The notes under the pieces were generated by a model, which worked only from the letters and a program-made list of their open reading frames with translations, had not been told where the DNA came from and did not search any database. Shown here in pieces: positions 26,874-34,315 of a DNA stretch of 64,000 bases. A program made the position numbers and the translations under genes. Numbering within the stretch: the first letter of the stretch is position 1; every line of letters starts with the position of its first letter. Source of the stretch: RH-AL1 sp965198495 (lineage in GTDB: Bacteria > Pseudomonadota > Alphaproteobacteria > Rhizobiales > Beijerinckiaceae); contig CBDAPL010000001.1 in assembly GCA_965198495.1 (NCBI GenBank), forward strand, positions 372,001-436,000, read 5' to 3'.

Positions 26874-27116
26874 ATGCTGAAGATCCTCGTTCTCATTTGC
26901 CCGATGACGATCGACCACGCCGCGTGCACGATCGACACGGCGACCGACGTCATCCGCTCCATGCGGGTATCGTCCGACCAACAATGCGGTTTCATGGGGC
27001 AAGCCATGCTAGCGCCAACGGCTTTGGTGCCGGATCCCGCGACGCAGTATGTCAAGATCATGTGCGTCCGCGACAAGGACGCGACTGTCGCGCTCGCTAA
27101 GCCCATCTCCGACTAG
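26874..27116 (+). CDS. Small conserved hypothetical protein
   Basis: This 80-residue protein (MLKILVLICPMTIDHAACTIDTATDVIRSM...) has five cysteines, in LICP, AACT, QQCGF and IMCV among others. It resembles short uncharacterised proteins common in Rhizobiales that keep the CGFMGQAML and YVKIMCVR elements. GGAAGGGG precedes the ATG by about 6 nt. The hydrophobic start might be a short signal peptide or part of the fold. Its stop codon overlaps that of the convergent DUF3574 gene. No function is known. Confidence 0.6.
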   Translation: MLKILVLICPMTIDHAACTIDTATDVIRSMRVSSDQQCGFMGQAMLAPTALVPDPATQYVKIMCVRDKDATVALAKPISD

Positions 27117-27517
27117 AAGCTTACGCAGGCCGACGTGTCGGCGCGTAGGACGGACGTCTGGGCGAAAAGGCGCTTGTAAGTGGTGCGCACCGCCTCGATA
27201 CGCTCTTCGCTCGTCGCATCCGGGCGGTAGAAGATGATGAGAAGGTGAGCCGGTTCACGTGCCAGACCACGACTGCCGCGCCACTGCCCGAACGCCTCCA
27301 AGCTGGTCAACCCGTCAGGAAAACGCGGGGTCACCACCTCCGAAAGGAAGCGACGCCATGCGCCGCGTCCGGATCGGCCGGCGCCGAAATAAAGTTCGAC
27401 CCGCGCCATCGATGTCGAGCCGCGTCGACATGCCGGCGCGGCTCGAACGGACGTCGCGCCGTAGGCGCCCGCCGCACCGGCCGAAAAGACCGATGCGGCG
27501 AGAGCGAGCGAGATCAG
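27113..27517 (-). CDS. DUF3574-type secreted protein, start uncertain
   Basis: The core ARVELYFGAGRSG..WRRFLSEVVTPRFPDGLTSLEAFGQWRG, followed by a strand (LLIIFYRPD) and a helix, is the signature of DUF3574 proteins, whose function is unknown. An N-terminal signal-like segment (LISLALAASVFSAGAAGAYGA) lies in frame. No ATG, GTG or TTG occurs before it after the upstream gene ends. CTG at 27517 is a possible start. Otherwise translation begins at ATG 27409 without export signal, or couples from the upstream SRPBCC gene, which ends only 15 nt away. Strand and family are solid; the start is not. Confidence 0.6.
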   Translation of the reverse strand: MISLALAASVFSAGAAGAYGATSVRAAPACRRGSTSMARVELYFGAGRSGRGAWRRFLSEVVTPRFPDGLTSLEAFGQWRGSRGLAREPAHLLIIFYRPDATSEERIEAVRTTYKRLFAQTSVLRADTSACVSF

Positions 27518-27531
27518 TCCAGATCGCCGGC

Positions 27532-27999
27532 CTACGAGCCGGCCATCTTCTTGATGTTGTCCAAACCACCCTGGTAGATGCCGTTGAGCGCCGACTTCGC
27601 GGCCTCGTCCTTGCCGGAGTCTGGCGTGTAGGTGCTGGACCATTCGACCTTCGACTTGTCGGCGCCTTCCGGCGTGACCTTGAGCATCGAGTTGTAGCCG
27701 GTAAGCGGCAGCGGACTCGTCTCGATGGCGTAGCTGTACATCATCGTCTTGTTATCGGAGGCCGTCTGCTTCTCGATGAACGTCCCCTTGCCGTCCTTCG
27801 TCGTAAGCGTGCGGACACCGCCGGTCTCGGTGCACTTCCCGATCGCCGGATGCCAGTCCTTGATCGAACAGAACGGGCCGATCATCGACCAGACCTTTGC
27901 GGCCGGGGCGTCGACCACGACGCTCTTGTCGATGGAAGCCGCGGAAGCGCTCAGCGTGCCGGCCGCGAGGATGGTGCCGACCAGTACAAGCCTGTTCAT
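27532..27999 (-). CDS. Secreted SRPBCC-family (START-like) protein
   Basis: This 155-residue protein has a signal peptide (MNRLVLVGTILAAGTLSASAA). A Bet v1/START-like fold follows, recognisable by IDKSVVVDAPAAKVWSMIGPFCSIKDWHPAI and a C-terminal long helix (KSALNGIYQGGLDNIKKM; parts only). The fold binds hydrophobic ligands in a cavity. Periplasmic members are uncharacterised. GGGAG lies 7 nt before ATG 27999. Two cysteines, one in FCSIKDW and one in KCTETGG, could form a disulfide. It is probably co-transcribed with the DUF3574 gene. Confidence 0.8.
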   Translation of the reverse strand: MNRLVLVGTILAAGTLSASAASIDKSVVVDAPAAKVWSMIGPFCSIKDWHPAIGKCTETGGVRTLTTKDGKGTFIEKQTASDNKTMMYSYAIETSPLPLTGYNSMLKVTPEGADKSKVEWSSTYTPDSGKDEAAKSALNGIYQGGLDNIKKMAGS

Positions 28000-28130
28000 C
28001 GTGTTCACTCCCAGAAAGCCCTTGATGGGCATTTGTATCGTGCGCGATTGGCTCGCGCGGCACAGCTTATCTCGGGCGCGAGCCTGGCTTGTCCAGTCGG
28101 CCTTTCGGCCGCGACGGCCCGCCCCGAGGT

Positions 28131-28700
28131 CTATGGAAGACCCATCGCCAAATGGATCTTGTTTTGAAACTGGGCGTCTTGCCGCCGGGCGAGATCGTCG
28201 GCTTCGGCGGCGACGGCATCGCACAGCCGCCCGACCCAAGTCTCGCTTTTAGCAAACGTCCCGAGAACGTAGCTTAGGACAAGATCCTTCGAGCCGGGAT
28301 GACCAATGCCGAGGCGAACGCGGCGATAGTCGTTGCCGATTTCGGCGGAGATGGAGCGCAATCCATTATGCCCGGCGTTCCCGCCGCCCGTCTTCACGCG
28401 GCAGACGCCCGGCGCGAGATCGAGTTCGTCGTGAAAGACAACGATGTCTTCAATCTCGATCTTGTAGAATTTCACAACTTCGCGCACCGAACGGCCGGAC
28501 TCGTTCATATAAGTCTGCGGCTTGAGCAGGATTGTACGCTCGCCGCCGAGCGCCATCTCGCTGACAAGCCCCTGCAATCGTGGCCGAAAAGCCGACGCGT
28601 GGTGCCGTTCGGCGGTCGCGTCCACCGCCATGAACCCGATGTTGTGGCGTTGCGCCGCGTGATCCCGGCCTGGATTGCCGAGACCGACGAAAAGAAGCAT
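28131..28700 (-). CDS. pth: Peptidyl-tRNA hydrolase
   Basis: This 189-residue Pth recycles tRNA from drop-off peptidyl-tRNAs in the cytosol. It starts MLLFVGLGNPG. The catalytic His is in RHNIGFMAVD, the substrate contact in KPQTYMNESG and the catalytic Asp in FHDELDL. GGGNAGHNGL and RVRLGIGHPG complete the fingerprint. It lies 59 nt after rplY on the same strand, the usual rplY-pth arrangement of Alphaproteobacteria. The following ychF of that arrangement is missing here. Confidence 0.96.
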   Translation of the reverse strand: MLLFVGLGNPGRDHAAQRHNIGFMAVDATAERHHASAFRPRLQGLVSEMALGGERTILLKPQTYMNESGRSVREVVKFYKIEIEDIVVFHDELDLAPGVCRVKTGGGNAGHNGLRSISAEIGNDYRRVRLGIGHPGSKDLVLSYVLGTFAKSETWVGRLCDAVAAEADDLARRQDAQFQNKIHLAMGLP

Positions 28701-28759
28701 GACACCGCTCGACCAAGACGTACGCCGCGAAACCCGCGCCGAGCCCGGCGCGAGCGATC

Positions 28760-29431
28760 CTACTTGTCGCCGGCTTCCTCGTCCTTGACGCGAGCATCGT
28801 CCTCGGGTGATCCGGCCTCGGAGGGTACCTCGACGGACTCGGGCGCTTCGGTCTCCACGATCTCCTCGACAGGCGCGGCAAGGGTCAGCACCGTGAAGTC
28901 CTCTTCCGGCGCGGCGAGCTTGGCGCCCCGCGGCAGCTTTATATCGCTCATGTGCTTGGAGTCGCCGATGGTCATGCCGGCGATATCGACCTCGACGCTG
29001 GCGGGTATCGCGTCGGCGCCGACGCGCAGTTCGAGCGTGTGGCGCACGAGATTGACGACGCCGCCCTGCTTGATGCCGGGCGCCTCGTCCTCGTTGACGA
29101 TGTGGACGGGGATATCGACCGTGATCTTCGAGCCAGCCTTGATCCGCAGGAAGTCGACGTGCAGCGGACGGTCCTTGATCGGATCGAGCTGATAGTCGCG
29201 CGGAATGACGCGCTCGACATTGCCGTCGACGTCGAGATCGAACGTCGTCGTCAGGAAGTGACCGGCGTAAATCAGCTTGTTCACGTCATGCCACAGAAGC
29301 GAGATCGGCATGGGCGCATCGCCGCCGCCGTAAATAACGCCTGGTATGCGACCCTCTCGACGAACGCTGCGGGCGGCCCCCTTGCCTGTCCCGCTGCGCA
29401 CCGAGGCCGCCAAAGACTTCGTCTCGGCCAT
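28760..29431 (-). CDS. rplY: 50S ribosomal protein L25 (Ctc/TL5 form)
   Basis: This 223-residue L25 binds 5S rRNA. The N-terminal L25 domain starts RSGTGKGAARSVRREGRIPGVIYGGG (first part only) at about 13. The TL5 C-terminal domain follows (INEDEAPGIKQGGVVNL-like, then VDIAGMTIGDSKHMSDIKLP). The tail is acidic (EEIVETEAPESVEVPSE), as in the long forms of Alphaproteobacteria. AAGGAA precedes the ATG. It is the first gene of the rplY-pth unit. Confidence 0.95.
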   Translation of the reverse strand: MAETKSLAASVRSGTGKGAARSVRREGRIPGVIYGGGDAPMPISLLWHDVNKLIYAGHFLTTTFDLDVDGNVERVIPRDYQLDPIKDRPLHVDFLRIKAGSKITVDIPVHIVNEDEAPGIKQGGVVNLVRHTLELRVGADAIPASVEVDIAGMTIGDSKHMSDIKLPRGAKLAAPEEDFTVLTLAAPVEEIVETEAPESVEVPSEAGSPEDDARVKDEEAGDK

Positions 29432-29504
29432 CTGGTGTTCCTTGCAAGTTCATGAAGCCCGCGCCATCGCCTCCAGGGGTGTCGGAAACCAGCGCGGAGC
29501 CGCT

Positions 29505-29532
29505 GTATAGCGTTAGGGGTCGCGCGGGGCAA
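29505..29532 (-). promoter_or_regulatory. Probable promoter of rplY-pth
   Basis: On the minus strand TTGCCC (29532-29527) and CTATAC (29510-29505) are 16 nt apart. The predicted transcript start would lie about 65 nt before the rplY ATG. The match to the housekeeping consensus is moderate and was made by eye. Confidence 0.4.
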
Positions 29533-29674
29533 CAGCTCCAATCCACGGTCGTGATCAGGAACGGTTGGCGCCATTGCGGAAAGCCGCATGAGGATCGCGG
29601 CCTCCATCAGTGGCACGGGAGCAACGTCTGCGGTGCGGACGCCCGAACGGTTTACCGTTGATTAAGCCAAAGCC

Positions 29675-29689
29675 TTAAACGCGGTTTAA
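29675..29689 (+). promoter_or_regulatory. CtrA-type box TTAA-N7-TTAA before the extensin-like gene
   Basis: TTAAACGCGGTTTAA is a perfect palindrome and fits the full CtrA recognition sequence (TTAA, seven bases, TTAA). It is followed by AC and preceded by a further TTAA at 29662-29665. It lies 24 nt before the start codon of the extensin-like lipoprotein gene, where it would cover the promoter. CtrA is the cell-cycle master regulator of Alphaproteobacteria. Actual binding is an inference. Confidence 0.5.
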
Positions 29690-29712
29690 ACTCTCCGCGC
29701 CACGTTCAGGGC

Positions 29713-30666
29713 ATGGCGTGTCGCGTTCTGCCTTTCACCGCTTTGGCGGTCCTCGTCCTTTCCTTCGCCGGGTGCTCGCAGGTCGAGCGGCCGCGCCGCG
29801 CGGCCTGGCGCCAGCAGGCGGAGGATGCCTGCATCGCGCGCGGCGACGTGCACCTCTCGCGCTATATCGCGCCGCGTGGCAGCGCGATCGATGGACCCGG
29901 TACCTGCGGCCTGACGCAGCCTTACATCGTCGGGGCCCTGTCGGAGGATCGCGTTCAGCTCGACACCGTCGCCACGCTCGATTGCCCGATGGTGGCCGCG
30001 CTCAACACCTGGGTTGCCGAGGTGGTACAGCCCGTCGCGCAGGCACGTTTCGGCCAGCCGGTGACGCAGATCGACACGATGGGCTCCTACTCCTGCCGCG
30101 CCATGAACGGGCAGGCGGGGGGGCATATCTCGGAACACGCCTTCGGCAACGCGCTCGATATCGCCGGCTTCAGACTGGCGGACGGACGGCGCCTCACGGT
30201 CGTGCACGATTGGACGCGCGGTGACGACCAATCGCAGGCATTCCTGAGGGATGTTCACGCCGGCGCCTGCAACACCTTCACGACGGTGCTCGGGCCCGGG
30301 TACAACGCGTTTCACTACAATCACATTCACGTCGATCTCGCGATGCACGGCGGCTCGGCGCGCGGCTTGCGGCACTATTGCAAACCGGTGCCGGAGCAAA
30401 GCCGACCGGGTCCGCGGCAGGACGGCTTACCGGAAGCCCCGCAGATGGACGAGGAACAGGACGTCGCCTCCACCGCCGCGCCGGGCATCGGTCGCAGCGA
30501 GAGAGGCCCGAATATCGGCGCGCCGCCGCCCTACGATGGGTCCGGTTCGGCGACGCGGGCGTACGCGGCGGCGTCGAAGCGCGGCACCTCTCGCGAGGAC
30601 GGCGCCTTCGTGCCGGAAGGCACTCCGACAGACTGGGACACGACCTCCTCGATCAAATCGCGCTGA
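29713..30666 (+). CDS. Extensin-like C-terminal domain lipoprotein (LAS-type metallopeptidase fold)
   Basis: This 317-residue exported protein has a lipobox LSFAGC (Cys21). The extensin-like domain (about 35-225) carries SEHAFGNALDI (H-x6-D) and HYNHIHVD (H-x-H). Together these form the zinc-binding triad of LAS-type peptidases such as D-Ala-D-Ala carboxypeptidases. Paired cysteines (DACIARG, GTCGL, LDCPM, YSCRAM, GACNT, HYCKP) suggest a disulfide-stabilised periplasmic enzyme. A low-complexity hydrophilic tail follows. A role in peptidoglycan trimming is inferred from the motif. The CtrA-type box upstream suggests cell-cycle timing. It converges on the phytochrome gene with a 5-nt gap. Confidence 0.82.
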   Translation: MACRVLPFTALAVLVLSFAGCSQVERPRRAAWRQQAEDACIARGDVHLSRYIAPRGSAIDGPGTCGLTQPYIVGALSEDRVQLDTVATLDCPMVAALNTWVAEVVQPVAQARFGQPVTQIDTMGSYSCRAMNGQAGGHISEHAFGNALDIAGFRLADGRRLTVVHDWTRGDDQSQAFLRDVHAGACNTFTTVLGPGYNAFHYNHIHVDLAMHGGSARGLRHYCKPVPEQSRPGPRQDGLPEAPQMDEEQDVASTAAPGIGRSERGPNIGAPPPYDGSGSATRAYAAASKRGTSREDGAFVPEGTPTDWDTTSSIKSR

Positions 30667-30671
30667 CGGGC

Positions 30672-32906
30672 TCAGCTTCCGGAGTCGACGCCGCCAGCAT
30701 GCCAGATAAGCTGCTCCAGCAGCTCGGCCGACCGGGAGACCGATAAACGCACGGACTCGAGCATGCGCGGCATGCGCTCGGCATCGACGCCATAGGTGAT
30801 CTCCAGAGCGGCGAGCTGGGCATTCTCGACGACGCTGGATAGCACCGACTGATAGTCGCGGTCGCCCGCCACATCGAGCCGCCCGGTGCGCAGCAGGCGT
30901 CTGTCGATCATGCCATCCTGAAAGTCGCGACGCGCTGTCTCCGCCGCGTGCCGCTCGGCGAGCTCATCGAAATGGAGAAGATAGCCAAGCTTGCGATCGA
31001 GGCTGGCGTAGACCGGCTCGGCTCGCACGATCAACGGCCGGATCACGCCGCTCCCGTTCTCCAACGCGACTTCGCCGCGCCAGGAGCGGTCCTGCTCGAT
31101 GAGATCGATCAGCTGCCGGCGCAGGTTCATCGGCTCGGCGAAGAATTGGGGCAGATCCTCGAGACGCTGGATCGAGCGATGGCCCGAAGCCAGCAGGTTT
31201 TCGAAGGCTTCGTTGATCATCAGGACGAGGCCGGTAGCGCCGGCGACGATCATCGGCTGGGCGGACAGCCTCACTTGGCGCGACAGGGTCTCCAGCTGAT
31301 CTTGAGCGATCAGCATCCGCACCGAGCGGAACTGAAGCACCATGTCGGAAATCGTTCCGCTGATGAGCTTGGCCGTCGTCTTGTCGGCGGGCGTCCAGGG
31401 ATCAGACGTGCCCTCCACCCGTTCGTGCCATTGCGCGAAAGAGAGCCGCGGCGAAAGCTGACGCGGATCCGTGCCGACGACCGCCGGCTTGGTGGGATCG
31501 CCGCCCCAGGTCACGGTGCGGATCCGCTCCGGCCGGAACCAGATGAGATATTCGCCCGGCGTCGCGGAGATCGGCGTTGCCAGAACACCGGTGGCAAGCG
31601 CCTTCAGGTCGGCGAAGAGCGGCTCGTCGATGCCCAGCGACGCGCTGGCGATTAGGGGTTCACGAGCTCTCGCGTCGAGCCATGCGGCGATCTCGCGGAT
31701 CTGGGGCGTCGACGGCACGTCGCCTGTGCTCTGAACCTGGCCCTCGTAGATCAAGGCCGCGCCGGTCGCGTTCAAGGAATGAAGCAGCGTCTGCGACCCG
31801 TCGAACAGGGCCATGCGCCAGTCGCCGTCTCGGCCGATCGCCTCGACCATTCTCTGCTCGAGCCGCCGGACGACCAGCTCGGACTGACTCTGCACGAAGC
31901 TTTCTAGCGCGGCGATGCGCGTCGATACGAGCTCGGCGACAAGCTCGCACAGCGCGCGCAACTCGAAAGGGATAAAGAGGGGAGTGTTGTGGTGGCAGGC
32001 GATCAGCCCCCACAGCTCCCCGCCGACGACAAGCGAGAGGACGAGCGTCGCGCGCACGCCCATGTTCTTCAGATACTGGATGTGAACCGGTGAACTCGAG
32101 CGCAGCACGCACATCGACATGTCGACGTCCTGTCCGGTGGAAGGCGACAGGCGGGGCACCAGCGGCACGGGCGTGTAGTCCACGTCGACGATCAGCCGAA
32201 CGCGGTTCTGGAGGTAGAGCCTCCGCGCGATCTGCGGGATGTCGGAGGCCGGATAGCGGTTGGCGAGGAAGGCTTCCAGATGAGCCTCGCGCCGTTCGGA
32301 ATAGACCTCGCCGTGGCCGAACTCGTCGAAACGATAGACCATCACCCGGTCGTACCCGGTCAATGCTTTGTACAAGATCGCGGTCTCGTCGCAGAGCACT
32401 CGCAGCGACGGCGTGTTGAGGATCGTCTGCGTCGCGCCATCTAGGTGAGCACGCAGGTTGACCGACGCGGCGGCGATCTCCAACTCGACGATCAGGCCGC
32501 CGTCGGCCGGACGATGGACCAACGCGTCAACCTCCAGCGCTGGCTCGCCGATGCGGCCGCGCACCGCGACCGGTCGACGATGAAGGGGCTCGTCGAACTG
32601 CGCGCGGATGCGCGGCGCAAGCGTCCCGGGAAGCGAAGCGAACGGGCGTCCCGTCAAAGGTTCGCTGCCGAGGTTTAGAAAGGCCGCCGCGTTGGAACTG
32701 GCCTGAAGGATCATCGTGCCGGTGTCGTCGAGTATCAGCAGCGCGCCGTGCGGCTGGATCGACCCGGCGAGCTGGATCTGCTCACGTTCGCAATTCGAGA
32801 GATCGGCTTCGCCAAAGGCGGGCGTCGAGGTCAAGGCGTGGTCCAACCGTGAATGATCCGGGGTCTTAGGGGCATCTACATCGGGCGGGAAGCCTGAATG
32901 TGACAC
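30672..32906 (-). CDS. bphP: Bacteriophytochrome without kinase domain (PAS-GAF-PHY-PAS-helical output)
   Basis: This 744-residue red/far-red photoreceptor has its biliverdin-linking cysteine at Cys39 (LSNCEREQIQ) before the PAS domain (SIQPHGALL). The GAF domain has the pigment-pocket motif YPASDIPQIARRLYL. The PHY domain has the tongue motif PRLSFAQW. After it comes one more PAS domain (about 530-640) and a helical end (about 655-735). No histidine-kinase H-box or ATP-binding N, G1 or G2 box is present. This layout equals that of RpBphP1 and Bradyrhizobium BphP, whose PAS plus helical output module binds the repressor PpsR instead of phosphorylating a regulator. Translation starts at GTG 32906. 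It is divergent from a cytochrome c gene. No ppsR gene or photosynthesis gene is visible in the window. Confidence 0.88.
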   Translation of the reverse strand: MSHSGFPPDVDAPKTPDHSRLDHALTSTPAFGEADLSNCEREQIQLAGSIQPHGALLILDDTGTMILQASSNAAAFLNLGSEPLTGRPFASLPGTLAPRIRAQFDEPLHRRPVAVRGRIGEPALEVDALVHRPADGGLIVELEIAAASVNLRAHLDGATQTILNTPSLRVLCDETAILYKALTGYDRVMVYRFDEFGHGEVYSERREAHLEAFLANRYPASDIPQIARRLYLQNRVRLIVDVDYTPVPLVPRLSPSTGQDVDMSMCVLRSSSPVHIQYLKNMGVRATLVLSLVVGGELWGLIACHHNTPLFIPFELRALCELVAELVSTRIAALESFVQSQSELVVRRLEQRMVEAIGRDGDWRMALFDGSQTLLHSLNATGAALIYEGQVQSTGDVPSTPQIREIAAWLDARAREPLIASASLGIDEPLFADLKALATGVLATPISATPGEYLIWFRPERIRTVTWGGDPTKPAVVGTDPRQLSPRLSFAQWHERVEGTSDPWTPADKTTAKLISGTISDMVLQFRSVRMLIAQDQLETLSRQVRLSAQPMIVAGATGLVLMINEAFENLLASGHRSIQRLEDLPQFFAEPMNLRRQLIDLIEQDRSWRGEVALENGSGVIRPLIVRAEPVYASLDRKLGYLLHFDELAERHAAETARRDFQDGMIDRRLLRTGRLDVAGDRDYQSVLSSVVENAQLAALEITYGVDAERMPRMLESVRLSVSRSAELLEQLIWHAGGVDSGS

Positions 32907-32958
32907 GAGGGGTCGGTCCGACGATTGAAGCTGCGACGGATGGCAGCGAGTAGCCTCT

Positions 32959-32981
32959 GTTTTTAGATCTCGTGTAAAAAC
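32959..32981. repeat. Inverted repeat in the bphP-cytochrome c intergenic region
   Basis: GTTTTTA (32959-32965) and its exact complement TAAAAAC (32975-32981) are 9 nt apart, centre to centre 16 nt. They lie in the 173-nt region between two divergent genes, about 55 nt before the phytochrome start codon. This geometry suits a dimeric repressor operator. A weak TTGACC (32987-32992) on the plus strand could be the -35 box of the cytochrome gene. Confidence 0.45.
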
Positions 32982-33079
32982 GGATCTTGACCTCCGCCGC
33001 GACGTTCCATTCTGTAGCCTTCAACGGCGGCGCGGTGCTCATAATCGGGCTCGGCGGACCGTCGAGGGAGGGAACAAGA

Positions 33080-33493
33080 ATGAAGATTTACAGCGCGGCG
33101 CTGGTTGCCATGGGCCTCGTCCTCGCGTCGAGCGGTTTCGCCCGCGCCGACGGCGATGCGACCAAAGGCAAGTCCGTTTTCAATCAGTGCATGGCGTGCC
33201 ACGCTCTCGATCACGCGGTCGTCGGGCCGCCGCTTGGCGGTGTTATCGGTCGCCCCGCTGGTTCGGTTTCCGGCTATTCCTACTCTGAGCTGATGAAGGC
33301 CGCCGGTGGGGCCGGTCTCGTTTGGAATGCGGCCGAGATCACCGATTACCTCAAGAATCCGACGACCTATCTCACCGACTACGTCAAGGGCAAAGGCAAG
33401 ACCGCCACCGGTTCCAGCAAGATGGTCTTCATGCTGGCAAACGAAACCCAGCGCAAAAACGTCGTCGCCTATCTCGAGACGACCAAGAAATAG
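33080..33493 (+). CDS. Periplasmic class I c-type cytochrome
   Basis: This 137-residue monohaem cytochrome has a Sec signal (LVAMGLVLASSGFARA), the haem site CMACH (C37, C40, H41), the GPPLGGVIGRPAGSV loop typical of c2/mitochondrial-like cytochromes, and Met115 in SKMVFML as sixth ligand. Such proteins carry electrons between membrane complexes in the periplasm. GAGGGAGGG lies before ATG 33080. The gene is monocistronic and ends at a clear hairpin terminator. Its promoter shares the intergenic region with the phytochrome gene, so light-linked control is conceivable but unproven. Confidence 0.9.
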   Translation: MKIYSAALVAMGLVLASSGFARADGDATKGKSVFNQCMACHALDHAVVGPPLGGVIGRPAGSVSGYSYSELMKAAGGAGLVWNAAEITDYLKNPTTYLTDYVKGKGKTATGSSKMVFMLANETQRKNVVAYLETTKK

Positions 33494-33519
33494 CTTTCTC
33501 CTCCGCGAACGAGAGCGTC

Positions 33520-33548
33520 GAAAACGGACCCGCTGGGCCCGTTTTCTC
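33520..33548 (+). terminator. Hairpin terminator after cytochrome c
   Basis: GAAAACGG and CCGTTTTC pair perfectly. An inner CCC/GGG stem separated by one A-C mismatch closes a GCT loop, and the 3' arm ends in TTTTCTC. It lies 26 nt after the cytochrome c stop codon and fits a rho-independent terminator, though the T run is part of the stem. Confidence 0.65.
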
Positions 33549-33664
33549 ACAGGCCGGCCGCGTCACGCTTCCCCCTGGTCGATCCGCATTCGACGCGACG
33601 TTGCCAATGCCTGTATGACTTGGCTTTCCGGTCGTTGATGGAACAGCCGAGAAAGGGCTCAAAC

Positions 33665-34051
33665 GTGAAAAGGTCCAGCGTTACTCTTCCTCTTGGCATC
33701 CAGGCTTTCGCACTCACCATATCGCTCATGTCCTGGGCCGTCGCTTGTCGTGGCGAGGCCGCGACGATCGCGCCGCCGATGCTCGACATCACGCGCCAGT
33801 GCGATGCCACCGCCAGGCACAATGTCACCGCGATGAGCGAGTGCGTCGTGGCGGAATCGGAGGCCAGGGCCGATCTGCTGCAGCATTGGGACAAGCTCCC
33901 GGACGGCGACGTCGATAGATGCGTGAAGCTCGGCCACAAGGCCAAGCGCCAGCCCTATACCGCGATGGAGAAGTGTCTCGCTTCCGCGATCGCGCAGAGC
34001 GGCGCACCGACCGCGGTGAAGGATGAGGACGCCAAGGGCGAGAAGAGGTAA
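33665..34051 (+). CDS. Small secreted cysteine-containing protein of unknown function
   Basis: This 128-residue exported protein is read from GTG 33665, which gives a compact signal peptide (VKRSSVTLPLGIQAFALTISLMSWAVACRGEA). An upstream ATG at 33638 would add nine residues. The mature part is helical and contains cysteines in RQCDATA, SECVVAE, DRCVKLG and EKCLAS, regularly spaced as in disulfide-stapled helical hairpins (CHCH-like spacing). A charged C-terminal tail follows (DEDAKGEKR). No named family was recognised. It follows the cytochrome terminator by about 115 nt. Confidence 0.6.
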   Translation: MKRSSVTLPLGIQAFALTISLMSWAVACRGEAATIAPPMLDITRQCDATARHNVTAMSECVVAESEARADLLQHWDKLPDGDVDRCVKLGHKAKRQPYTAMEKCLASAIAQSGAPTAVKDEDAKGEKR

Positions 34052-34278
34052 ATCTGGACGTTTGAGTTCAGCAGGCGCGCGCGGCGTCCTCGACGAGGAC
34101 AGCCGCGTCGAGTTCGTAGCTGCTGAGCATCGGCCACCGCGCTCGGTCCCAAACGAGTTTTCATCTTACGTCATTGTATCTGCAAGAGGTATACTCCGAG
34201 CAGCTGCCGCAAAGGAAGTTTAGGAAAGATTGTAGTGACCTTGGGCTCCGCATTACTGGGTGCTTCGTTCACCATCGC

Positions 34279-34307
34279 TTGACGATACCATGTCCGGTGG
34301 GGCATAC
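34279..34307 (+). promoter_or_regulatory. Possible promoter of the first large glycosyltransferase gene
   Basis: TTGACG (34279-34284) and GCATAC (34302-34307) are 17 nt apart. Transcription from here would begin almost at the ATG (34316), giving a nearly leaderless message, and no Shine-Dalgarno sequence is evident. The rest of the 264-nt gap 34052-34315 shows no gene. This is a weak call. Confidence 0.25.
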
Positions 34308-34315
34308 GCACCTCG

